A DNA stretch of 64,000 nucleotides. Source: Hymenolepis diminuta (lineage: Eukaryota; Platyhelminthes; Cestoda; Cyclophyllidea; Hymenolepididae). Made by a program: the position numbers and the translations under genes. Position 1 is the stretch's first letter, and the number at the start of each line of letters is the position of its first letter. Shown one piece after another: positions 32,401-43,242 of the stretch. The notes under the pieces are model-generated. The model saw only the letters and a list, made by a program, of their open reading frames with translations, ran no database searches and was not told where the DNA came from. The stretch is from NCBI GenBank assembly GCA_900708905.1, contig CAADRB010000017.1, positions 2,546,947 through 2,610,946 of the forward strand. Direction: 5' to 3'.

Positions 32401-35400
32401 AGGTCATCATGTGTGCACTTAAAACATTTTGATCTCAGACAATCAAAGCAAAAGGGAACACAAAAAACTTGAAAAAATAAATTTCTCCAGGACCAAATTT
32501 TCAAATTTCACCTTCCCTTCTGTAATACTTTGAATATAGGCAATCAGATATTGGATAAAATCAGCTCAGTTGGGGAACTGGATCACTAACTGCTATCAAT
32601 GGAAGAGTGATAGAGAATATAAAGCCCGAGGTTCCAGTATTGTCAAGGAAACCTTCCCAATAACCAGCCAAATTTTACGCTTGTAGTGACCTCGTAGACT
32701 ACCCGTTATTATTCATTAACATAAATAGACTTCTCATTTCCTCATCATTTAATCGAATATGTTCCCCTGCCCTTTTGACTTAGCACTGACTGCCTTTTTC
32801 TCCTATCCAAGAGTTCCTTTCCAGCACCACTTATGTACTTTAAGTGATCCAGTTAGCTTTGACCTCTTCTTGTATGTCCATTGCATTGAAAATTAGTTAT
32901 TGAACAACGAATATAACCTTCTGACATATTTTCGTAACAGAATGTTCCCCTTTAAAGTAATAAAAATAACTCTCAAATCCTTCCAGGAAAGCGTTCGTTA
33001 ACACTCATCTTCAGTTGAGAAGTACAGATTTCCCAGTGAGAAACTCGAATTGTCACTCTATTAGCCAGATTTAAATCCTGAAGCCAGCAATGATGAGCAC
33101 AGAAATCTTGAGGTAAGAATTCACAGATAAGCATACAACCGCTGAGCCACCAGTAAAGATTTAATAATAAATGCATTTATTTAAAATTCTTATCAACGAC
33201 GTGAATCGGATAAAGTGATGCATAGCTTTCACATCTTCGTACATTGAAGTGAGGTCTGCGAAGCTTCATGATTACCACTCGTGCATTTCCTTATATTGTC
33301 AAATAACCAGAATCGGTTTACAAAATAGGTAAAATACAAAAGGAAAAACTCAAAATCAGCAACCGGTATATTCTAGTCTTCTAAAATTTCCTCAGATATC
33401 ATTTAATTAGGAAAAAACACCAGAACCCAGAAGTAAGTAAAAAAATTTCACTTCTGTTTCTTATTCTGCTAAAAGAGTAATATAGGGAACATAAGGCCGG
33501 GGATTTAAAAAGTACCCCGGGAATTCTGTCAATCATGAGTCACACTTTACATTCGTTGCAGTCGTGTAGCCTACTCAGTATCAATCATCCACTTAAATAG
33601 ATTACCTTTTTGGAGTAACAATAACCGAGGTCACCAATTTAGGAGTTATGCAGAAGGATGATTGCTAACAAGGTCACTAAATTGTAGGAAATAATGAACC
33701 AGAACCAGATCGGAAAAGCTACGAATACATAAGTAGCAGCTGCCAACAGTTCCAAAAGGTAGAGCACAAAGAGTTGTGCAGGCCAAAGTGTATTAAATAA
33801 ACCATGATGGGGATTCGAGGGTAAGAGGAAATGAAGGAGAGAGGAGATGGGAGGGAAGCATACGACATAAATGACAAGCATGTGTCTGCGTATGTATATG
33901 AAAATACAGATAATTGATGAGCCACTTGGACAAGGACGTGCGTGAGAGTGAGTGCGATGTACGTTTAGATGAAACGGGAGTTATCAAGGAAGGAGAATCG
34001 ATAAACTCGTCTGGATATGCCAAATGGAGTTTGGGACATTTGAGATATAAGGGCGAAAAATTAGTGTTTTCATAAAGAATGAGGCAAAAAAGTAATTTTC
34101 GTAAAAGCATAGAGCATCATTCTTCATCCACATTTCTCCTACCCATCATTCACTTACACCTGCTATTCTGACCTACTCATGGGTACTTCTTCCTCAACTC
34201 GCACACATCTTCAGATAAACTCTGTCCTCTTTCTATCTTGCTTCGAGGTGAAATATTAGACGCATCCATACATATCCATTGTATACACTGGTGACTAGTA
34301 TATGCAAACAGTTACTGAATACATTTTCTTAATAGGTCCACATCCAGTAATGTGGATGACCAACTGACCGGATAATTCTGGTCAGCAAAAGAGGGATGGT
34401 AGAATGTCAGTTTCGTATAAGAACTGCTCCAGGTTATCTTCCCTCTGCCTAAATCGAGCGTTTTTGCGATTCCTTCAAAGGGCAAGGAAGGGTATAGAGT
34501 ATAAGTATAACTATGTGGTGTAAACGTAAAATTATATAAGTTATATAGTGAAATAGCGACAATACATACATTTGTAACGAAATCGAAATAAATCTGTTCT
34601 TTATAGGGTCAAAATCTTTAAATCCCATTCCATTTACCATGAGCAATATTTTGAGTTGTAGGCCTTCCTAATCACTAGCCGAATGTTATTTTTGTAGTGC
34701 CCTTGTAGCCAACCCGTTGTTAGTCATTCACTTAAGTAAATTATACCTTTTCTAAAATACTTTTTCTCAACAGAATGATCTTCATAAGAACAAAATAGCT
34801 CCTAAACTCTTTTGGGAAAGCATTTTTCAGCATTTAACTTGGGCAGAGGAGCACCAACATGTTTGTAGTAGCCTTATTGCCAATCATTCGCTAGTTATCC
34901 ACTTAAGTAAGTTATCTATTCATATCCACCAAATTTAATCGAAACCGTACTTATACTCTACTAATAAGTAATTTTTCTTCAATCAATCTTCTATTGTTCT
35001 CTGGCTTCTCTGTTTTTTTATATTCTGTTTTGTGGCGAAGATAGTAGAAGCATAGAGAGGCGACAGTTGGCACAGGCATTTTCAACGTTCTTAACAGCCA
35101 TTTACTTTTGACTAATTGAAATCCTAATTTCGTACAGATGACTAAAAGTATCACAAGCGCATCTACCAACTCAGAGGCCATGAGATCAATACTCATCGGA
35201 GTATATCTAATGATGTGGATGGCCAATCACACTGGTTAATTTTGGTCAACGAGAGAGGTGGTGGAATGTGAGCTTCTCTCCAGAATATCTCCCTCTACTC
35301 AAGTTAAGTGGTGTTTGCATTTTCCTATATAAATTTGGAAAGTAATATCGAATAATATCTAAGCTGAGGTGACATGAGACAGGTTGTAAAGTTAGAGAGA

Positions 35401-38400
35401 CACATCTAAACAGTGGAATGACTGAATCCCAAAACAAATATTGAAATGTATTTTCCTATAATTGTACAGTCAAAAACTTACTTAGCTGAAGCAGGTTGTA
35501 GTGTATGCGTATGTTGCCGTCTAAATCCCCTCGTAACATTTCCATGGTTCCAACTGAACGAAATCTCCGCGTTCATCTTGCCCGGATTAGTAAATTTGAG
35601 TCTGTTCAACTCCGCAGATACTGACGGCAAATTTATTGTGGAAGGGGGCTGGGGAACAGGAGTATTAGTTCCAGGGGAAGATGCCGTAGTTTTTCTACAA
35701 ACCTGCTTCTTTTTCTTCCTTTTCTCCCCTCCTCCAAGAGTCGAAATTGAAGAATCAGTCGGCGCGGGGCTCGATTGCGTATCTTCAGAAAATTCCATTG
35801 CAGCACCAGTAGAAATCTCCATTGGGAGAATTTCAGTTGGATTTTCATAGTCAGATTTAACCTCAGCAGTATCAGTCAGAATTTCATAATTCGATGACAT
35901 AGGAATGGACTCGCTGGAAACATTAACCGCTCCCTCGACATTAACTTTTGTTGCAGCTGTCAGCCGTTTATCACCACCAATAGGTTTACGAACCGCAGCG
36001 GAAGTTTTAGTGGCTGAAGAAGTGTCGTCAAGAGAATAAGCGGATGTCAAATTATCCCGGAAAGACTTTAAGGCGTGAGAAGGAGAAGTATCTGTGATGT
36101 AGGCTTGCAGAGATGCAAAGAGGCCAACTTCAGAAGCCTGAAATATGTACATAAAAAATAAATACCGATTTTTGGTGATTTAAGATAAGGTGATAGCACA
36201 TCAATCACGTACCGCTGCTGCAGTGCTTGTCGAAGGATGTTCAGTAGAACCAACAGGAACTTCATGGATCATAGGCTCTTCTTTCTGGAAAAGAATTATC
36301 GCAATCACTGCATTGTAAACAAGTAATTAACAAATTTTTTTATAACCCAATTAAGTCTCCTAAAATAGCCACAAATCCCACAAAAAAACTAATTAGCAAT
36401 CTATTGCCAATTTATTTTACTTGGAGAACAATTTTTCCCTTGTATCCAACAGAGTCAAATCCATAGTTGAACTGTTTTATCAAGTAGATGACAGTCTGCA
36501 TGCTTCACAAAAAATAACCGTCGGAAAACATTTGCTACAAGAGCATCTGAATCATCGCATTGTCCTCTTGAGCCAAAAGTGCAGCTGAATAATAATTATT
36601 GATTTGCAATCGCAGTCCCATCATGACTCAGCGCTGTTCTTATCAGAACGAAGATATAACTATGAATAAATGTTAAATATTGTCCATTGACGAAATTAAT
36701 ATTCTATTTAAGTTCTCCTCCCATTATTATCGAAAATAACGATTAAACCTTAAATTGTTCAGGTGAACTAATATGAATTACATTATACTGTATGTAGTCC
36801 GGGTTGAACTATGATAAGTTTTTGCAGTACCAAAGAGAACTTGTTTTCCTTCCTCCTGACTGAGATATCGGCGTGTAGATCGCAAAAGTTCCTCACTCTT
36901 TCATTTCCGTTGCAATTGTTCAAGACGCTCACTTAACCTTCGGCGTTCTAAATATAAAAAGGCTGGTGCCTTCCATTAGTCATTAGAAAGAAACTCGGTT
37001 TCGTAAGGAGGTTTGAAGGAGTACCCTCCATTGGTATTTCTAAGTTATTTTTGAACCACACAATGACTCAAACACTTACGCAGGCTGGCCGACCATATAA
37101 TCCAATGACGTGCTTGTGTATTTTAATCTCAAGTCACGTCCACCCACACACTGAAGTATTTGAGTTATCCTTTGTATGATTCATATAAGACTGGCTTTGT
37201 TTTTCCGCACACACATGTGCTTATCTACTGGTATCCTTCTTTCCCCCCTCACTGCTCCAATCTGTCCTCATTCCTCTCTCTCGTATTTCAACTGGTGTTA
37301 TAAGACAGACTTTGGTCGGCACTCAACTTTTGGTGTTCTGCCTGTCTTAGAAATTGTGGTTGTCTGCTTTTAACTGATTGTTGTTGGTCTAAGCTGGATA
37401 AGCTTCTATAAATTTGTGACCTCGGCTTTTGTTACCTCAACAGGTTTACCACAGCCTAGATGCTACATTTTATATCATTTGCTTATATTCCCGATTAGCC
37501 TATGTAATGACATTCTTTAACTCTTGCTTTTATTCCCTATTAGTCGTATAAAAACTTCAAAACGCCACAGCAAGCATTTTCCATTTTTCCTTCAGAGACT
37601 AAGTCAAAACTAAATTCGATGTTTCAGGAAAATTAACAGGAAACTGAACACTTGATGAAATGAGTAAGTTGATTACCAGCTAACCACGATAGAGTACATC
37701 TTGAGTAAACTCTGGTCAATTCTCCTATGCTAAGATCATGAAAGACTGCCTTACTTATCAGATAATTGAAAGGAAAAAAAAACGAATTGAGTTGGTAAGG
37801 CCGATCATCCTAATTAAGCAGCTGGCCAATAAGTTCAATAATCCAGATGAACCATTAAATTACACATTCTGTAAATATTGCATAACCCGAATCCACTAAC
37901 CATGACTCGGTTGATACTATTGGCAACATCTTTTCACATTTGCCCCATATTAGACTTAACTGTTATCCGATTTCAGTTGCTTTTTCACTATGAGATATTG
38001 TACGTTTTTTACTACTGTTAATAGCGATAATAAGTAATAGATTTCGTTTTGAATGAACTTTCAAAGTGTCTGCCAATCTCATCTACCTGCTCTTGACTGA
38101 AAGAAAAAAACAAATGACTCAGGATGACATGACTAACCACTCAATTAATTCAACTGCTTATTGAGCTCAATAAGCAGTTGAATGTCGCGGACATGAACTC
38201 ATCCAGAAACTCAGGGATCGAATAATTAGATTTGAAAACACGTCACAGTGAACCATATCTATCGTAAGAAAATAAACAAACACGTATTCAAAATTCAAAT
38301 GGAGTAAGACTCTTGACGCCCCAATTTCAATCATTACTTTTGTTTAATCCCCCTCCGTTTTATACATTATTGTAATGTTTAGATGCTTTCCCACGATTAT

Positions 38401-41400
38401 AATTTGTAAAACTTTTGCTTTGCCATAGATAATACTACTACTGTATACCAACATTATGTAAACAAACAGAACGTACCACCTCAAACTGGACTGTAGAATC
38501 ATCAGCTGATACATTTGATGTTCCCAAATCTTCTTCTTTTATAAGAGAGTGCTCTTCCGTTTTCTACAACCCAAAAAGTGTAGATAATTCATTAAGGACT
38601 CATTTTGTTTTGGTTATTTATTTGAAAAAGAGTGATTTCAAAGTTGTCGGGGCATTTGATCAGCAGAAGAATGAATGCCGAATGACCCACTTTCTGGCCA
38701 GTAGTCGGAATTCAAGGTCACAGGATCACTACTGATTATGGTTTTGCGCTAAATAAGGGAACTATGTCCAAATTCACATATATAGCATTAGTGGAAAAAA
38801 CATTAACGCAACATAAAAACAGTAAATAAACAAACAAATGAGCCCAAGAGAATGGGACTCGCGAGATGCGCGGCTACTTATTTGGTGATATAAGTAGCAA
38901 TGACAAATTATGCATTGACAATCTGGAATCATGCCTTTAGAGTTAAAAACAATGGTGGATTGAAAGAATTAAATAATAACAACCACTAAGCCCATGTATT
39001 TGGAACCACCTCTCTTTGAAATTACTCTATTTATTGTCTATTCTGCAACAGTTACTTAGATTAGTGCAATAGAGAATATTAAGGAATACAAAGGCATCTA
39101 CAAAGTGATTGAAAGGTAACTCCTAAGATCTTCAGAAGTTTAAATGCTCAAGAACGTGCTGAATTATCGGCACACTAGGAAGTTCGGAAATCAATTGTTC
39201 GAATGCAAAGATAATGATGGGCCATTGCCAAAGTACAATTCAGCAAGTTTGGATCGACGCAAAGATCACTAGGGATTGTAAAGCAAAACCCAGGGCAATA
39301 GATTCTATAATGGAAGTCCGGGCGACTTAAGAAGCTGCAAGTGAATGCTGAAGTCCAGTTCCAATTTGGACTAAAACCAAAAGCTAATTGTGCTATCCTC
39401 GTGTTCTAAATATCAAATTCCTTCATCTTAAGTTTATGCATTCGTCTGTCCGGAAAGTGTAATGAATATCGGCTTAATAAATAAATTAGCAAAAAATTGT
39501 TATTGTAAGTATTTTGAGCTTACTTTAACTCGTTCCGGGGTGTTGCCAAAAAGATTGGAAATAAGTTGTTCAACATTCGGCTTGATCTGAAATGGACAAT
39601 AAAGGAAAATCCGTACGACCGTTAATAATTTATTAGAACGCTGGCGAAGAAAGACAAAATATTGAATAGCAGTAGCACAGAAGCAAGAATATAGCATAAA
39701 TCCAACTTATATATAATATTTTCTGCATTATATTTTATTTTATCTTACAAAAATTTGTGTTCGACCGATGTAACTATTTTCCATTCTCAATAGATACCAT
39801 GATCTAAATTTCCATAACATAATGAAGTGCTACTGAAATTTATAAGAGTAGCAACAGATACATCCCTAGACAGATTTGGGATTTAAAAAACCGAAAAAGA
39901 ATTATAAGCGGACGTACTTCAAAATTATCGGAGGGCATCGGTGATAAATAAAATAATCAAATGGGAGACAAGTTTTCGCATGAAAGTAAAATGGACAGTG
40001 AAAAGTAACTTATATTTGGAGTCTAGCTATTTGCAGATACTTAATCTGGGTAAAAGGACAAAATTTAAAACTTGGGTTAATAAGTGAGTTGGATATAAAT
40101 ATTCGACATCTCACCTATTATATGACCTCGAGTCCTGCTCCTATTAAGTGGAAATTAATCCTAATCAGAGAATTACATACATTGAAAGAGTTGCCTTTGA
40201 GTTTGAATAGAATTAGAACGAAACTATTGATGATGATTTCAAATGAATACTTATTTGCCACTGAAACTTCATCTTTAATCACAATCTTATTTCATTGGAT
40301 TTATGTGGATTAATTAGAGTCCATTAATTAACCAAGATATTAATTAATTAACACCAAGCAGGTGTCCAAGTGCAGATATAGACAAGACCAATAACCAAGT
40401 AAAGTCTGATTTCTTGCAATCCCATTGACTCCTTTCGATGACATCCTCATTTAGGCTTTATTTAACCTTTCAAAAATCTCTGTAACACTCTAACATTTTT
40501 AGCCGTCACGAGTAAAGACTTTACGATGAACTATTCCTGACTTCTTCCCTTTGAATGGCTATAACTTAAGGTGGAAATAGAGTTGAGAAAAAATGAATTC
40601 AAGGGACAAGTTCAACCAACATAAATTGAGCACACTAGTCAATAAGTGTAGAATATCACATATAAACTTCGGATGCAATCCAGGGAACGGATCGTGATTG
40701 TTGAGCATGAACTATCCATTAAGTAAATATTTTATAACTCGAATCCAAAAATCAAATGAAGTAAGACTCTGATGCTTTGACGTTGCCTCTCAACATCCTA
40801 TATCATTTGTCGGACTTTCTGTTAACCGATTTCAATTGTTTCTGACAAAAAATGCAAAATTATTTGTATTATTGTGGGCAATAACAATAACCCATCGAAA
40901 TCTGCTATTTCAGGGGAGCTAATATAGACGAAAAATACTCACATCGTCAGGTTCAATCGGATCTCCTTCAGGCTTAATCGATGAACATGACACCTAAAAT
41001 AAAACGAAAAACAGTATTTTTATTAATAGTTCAGTAAGAGACGAAATCAATAGGTATATAAAAGGGAAAAGTCGTTAGAACGATAGCTAGCACAAACACC
41101 AATTGAGAGCAGCATAAAACATTACCTTGAAAGGCTTTCATTGGGAATCGACCAAAAGAAACCACCAACAGAACGATAGAACTTACAGAATAAATGTCCA
41201 TATGTATTTAAGCTTTTAATAAATCAAAAAGAGCACAACAAAGCATAGTATAGCTAATCTGAGGGTGTACAGTTCTGCAAATCTGCAGCTTACTCATCGA
41301 AGTTGATAGGATCGTAGGAAATGCAGATAGTGCTCAAAAGCAGTGCTATCTTTACCGATTATCCCAAACCATTTATTGATGGTCTTCGCAACCCCAAATT

Positions 41401-42977
41401 ACACATAATAACAAGAAGACAAAATCATTAACATGAATCGGGTTCAGATAAAGAGAAGCCGCCAAAAGTAAACATTTGAACTAATATGACTGTGTCAAAA
41501 TATGGGATAGTCGATTTCACTTTATACCATTCACCACTAAGTTTTACTTCATGACTCGAGTTATATGAGATGAGATTTAATGAAAAATGATAAGCAAGGT
41601 GATCCGAAATGGAAAAAATGAAATGACCGTCTGGGAAAATAAACGATTTAATCTTACTAACAATCTGATTGATGAACAATGGTTAAACTTTGTCTAATAC
41701 CTGCGCCTGAGTGAACTTATGTTTCTGTTTCAGATACGAAAAGGGAAACGAGAATATATAGTGAGTATGAACCATCTCATAATCGTGTAGTGCGTAAACT
41801 AAATAGACCCATAGGAAGTGGTTAGAAACAAATAGATCAGAGTCAAACCAGTAAGAGAGGGGGAAGGGGAAGGAGGAGGAGGAGTATGTAACCTTCAACA
41901 TTGTCCTACTTTCGATATTTATAAAGCAGAAATAAAGCTTACATCTGATGGTTGATATTCTACCAAAGCCCATTTGGATTGGCTGGATAGAGCCTTAATA
42001 AGAAAGTAAACAGCTTAAATTTATGGCATTTTATACAAAAAGTAATTAGATAAATGTGCAGCATAATAAAAATTTCAGGAAACAAAAAACAATGATAAAA
42101 GTGGTTCCAAGTTAAAAAAAAATGGAGCAGAGAGCAAGAATACAAAAAAACGACTCAATATAGATCAGAATAAAACATTTTTGCGGTTGCAACAATACAA
42201 CATGCAGTGAGTACATATGTTTCCTAGATCATAAGGTTTCTAGTATGGAATAAGTTTTTCAATAGGAGCAATAGCAAGGTGTCTTCCCTCTAGCAAAGGG
42301 GAGAGTTAAAAACAATAGGTTAATCACTCTAAGTCACCTATTTAAAAGGGATCTAACTTCCTTAAGTCCTTACAAATTGGCACCAACTGCGCTACTCTAA
42401 CCTTCTAATTTCGCACTCCCCATCCTCTAGCAAACGCAGCATTGGTATAAAATGACCATTTTGATTAAGTGGGTACACCTACTAAATATAATAATCAATC
42501 ATAACGGTCGGTACGGGTCAATAGAGGCATTGGTGATTCCGCTCAACAACTTATAACTGACAAACACCTCCTCACTATCTGCATTTATTTCCTCTAATGC
42601 GTCGCATTCATACACTGAACTCATTCTAAGCTGGCTATTTGTTAATGTTATGATTTTTTAAACATACATGCTGTCAGTGCACATTTGGACGGGTAGTTAC
42701 CCTTAAAATTCGTAAAAAATGGCAACTAATTTTTACCCCTAATCTTTTTTTCATATGTACATCACTATTCATAAATTATACAACAATGATCATTCACCTT
42801 CATCTATCCTTTTTATATAAACAGATCACATTAGGTTCAAGCAACAAATGTAAACGACTGAACAAATAGATATCCTAGGAGACAAAATGGCAATAGAACA
42901 TTTAAAATAGCGCTCACCGGATTGTTATCCCTCGACTTCTGTTTTGAAGACCCATCACTATCCATTGGCTCGGTCAT
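29497..42977 (-). CDS. ARL14EP-like protein with C-terminal cysteine-rich (ARF7EP_C-type) domain
   Basis: Eleven-exon model: 42977-42918, 41993-41943, 40993-40943, 39586-39524, 38563-38480, 36284-36213, 36137-35482, 31329-31204, 31111-30943, 30503-30473, 29519-29497; 1386 nt, 461 residues. Human ARL14EP links ARL14/ARF7 to myosin on class II MHC vesicles; the family occurs widely in animals, and its role here is unknown. Family marks are LKFTNPGK (about 307-314, human LQFTNPGR) and, in exons 8-9, YDSRGLILATMEDLCDC, ACPGCFLPC, RRCHKTKCGPLC, then QYEQ at 441-444. The human CRCDRK is CRILRN, one Cys fewer. The N-terminal half is low-complexity (Ser, Thr, Glu, Pro) with a KRKKKK basic patch. The first six exons are all phase 0 and multiples of three. 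The last two exons (31 and 23 nt) are phase-consistent but rest only on splice signals; without them the reading frame runs past QYEQ into the intron. Longer than human (260 residues). Exons missed in the long introns are possible. Confidence 0.75.
30943..31111 (-). other. Cys-rich domain exon of the ARL14EP-like gene
   Basis: Acceptor tctgtatctag, donor CAG/GTATGT. It encodes the eight-cysteine block with C-x-C, C-x2-C, C-x3-C, C-x2-C, C-x4-C, C-x3-C spacings, probably metal-binding (inference). This is the strongest single exon for the family call. Confidence 0.85.
31131..31146. repeat. Poly-G run with one N
   Basis: A homopolymer G run interrupted by an N at 31133, in the short intron just upstream of the Cys-rich exon. 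Length is probably uncertain in the assembly. Confidence 0.9.
33010..33155 (-). repeat. Possible tRNA-derived SINE remnant
   Basis: On the minus strand a perfect pol III A-box-like string (TGGCTCAGCGG) at about 33151-33141 is followed by B-box-like strings (GGATTTAAATCTGG near 33082-33069 and AATTCGAGTTTC near 33053-33042). The spacing and missing cloverleaf rule out a functional tRNA. It lies in an intron of the ARL14EP-like gene. Weak call. Confidence 0.25.
33639..33881 (-). other. Hydrophobic open frame in an intron, unidentified
   Basis: On the minus strand the last 50 or so codons before the stop at 33641-33639 (AQLFVLYLLELLAAATYVFV, then PIWFWFIISY, then LVTLLAIILLHNS) would make two membrane-spanning helices. 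No family recognised. It lies in the 4.1-kb intron 35481-31330 of the ARL14EP-like gene, same strand. It could be a nested gene's last exon, an alternative exon, or chance. Confidence 0.2.
34340..34386 (-). repeat. Dispersed repeat family E, copy 3
   Basis: The reverse complement of cacatccagtaatgtggatg and ccggataattctggtcag parallels 17714-17762. The sequence to its right (gatggtagaatgtcag ... ttccctctgcctaaatcgag) also resembles that right of 35204-35252, so these two are a local pair about 870 bp apart. Confidence 0.5.
35204..35252 (-). repeat. Dispersed repeat family E, copy 4
   Basis: gatgtggatggccaatcaca and ctggttaattttggtcaac, the reverse complement of the 17.7-kb copy. Shared flank with copy 3: ggtggtggaatgtgagc ... 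ctccctctactcaagttaag. Confidence 0.5.
36750..36910 (+). repeat. Dispersed repeat, copy B of the pair with 2690-2860
   Basis: Same orientation as the 2.7-kb copy; gaattacattatactgtatg and ttgttttccttcctcctgac are the clearest shared strings. Within an intron of the ARL14EP-like gene. Confidence 0.5.
37850..38365 (+). repeat. Dispersed repeat family C, two partial copies
   Basis: 37850-38045 and 38284-38365 each match parts of 40695-40905 and 50745-50965. Shared strings include aacccgaatcca, the aaatggagtaagactcttga type, and a ccgatttcagttgcttttt type. Intronic and non-coding. Confidence 0.5.
40695..40905 (+). repeat. Dispersed repeat family C, copy
   Basis: Resembles 50745-50965 over its length: gcatgaactatccattaagtaa, ctcgaatccaaaaatcaaat, gaagtaagactctgatgctt, ttctgttaaccgatttcaat. 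It ends about 40 bp from an exon of the ARL14EP-like gene. Confidence 0.6.
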
Positions 42978-42998
42978 TGCGTCAGTAAGTTACAAATT

Positions 42999-43000
42999 CT
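42999..43000 (-). other. 3' splice acceptor 21 nt upstream of the ARL14EP-like ATG
   Basis: On the minus strand gcatttattctcag precedes 42998, and the ATG is at 42977. The ATG3 poly(A) signal is only about 80 bp further upstream, leaving almost no room for a promoter; this fits spliced-leader addition. Confidence 0.6.
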
Positions 43001-43080
43001 GAGAATAAATGCAACATACACATATACTACTTAAATGTCAGTAGCAAAATAAGAAAACCCAGACGCATTAGAACTCTACA

Positions 43081-43086
43081 TTTATT
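43081..43086 (-). promoter_or_regulatory. ATG3 polyadenylation signal AATAAA
   Basis: TTTATT on the plus strand, so AATAAA on the minus strand, about 157 nt after the ATG3 stop and 83 nt before the acceptor of the next gene. Between stop and signal there is a CTA trinucleotide tract (43211-43226). Confidence 0.65.
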
Positions 43087-43210
43087 ATCTCTTTTTTTCG
43101 CGAGCAAAATAGTAATGTAATGTGAAACGGCAGTAGGGGATTGAAATACACAATCACAGTCATAATTTGAAGGGAAAGGGAAATCGAAAAAAGAAAGACC
43201 ACTGATAGGA

Positions 43211-43226
43211 GTAGTAGTAGTAGTAG
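43211..43226. repeat. GTA/TAC trinucleotide tract
   Basis: Five or so units of GTA on the plus strand, in the likely ATG3 3' untranslated region. Confidence 0.9.
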
Positions 43227-43242
43227 CAAGTGACTGGCTCCT

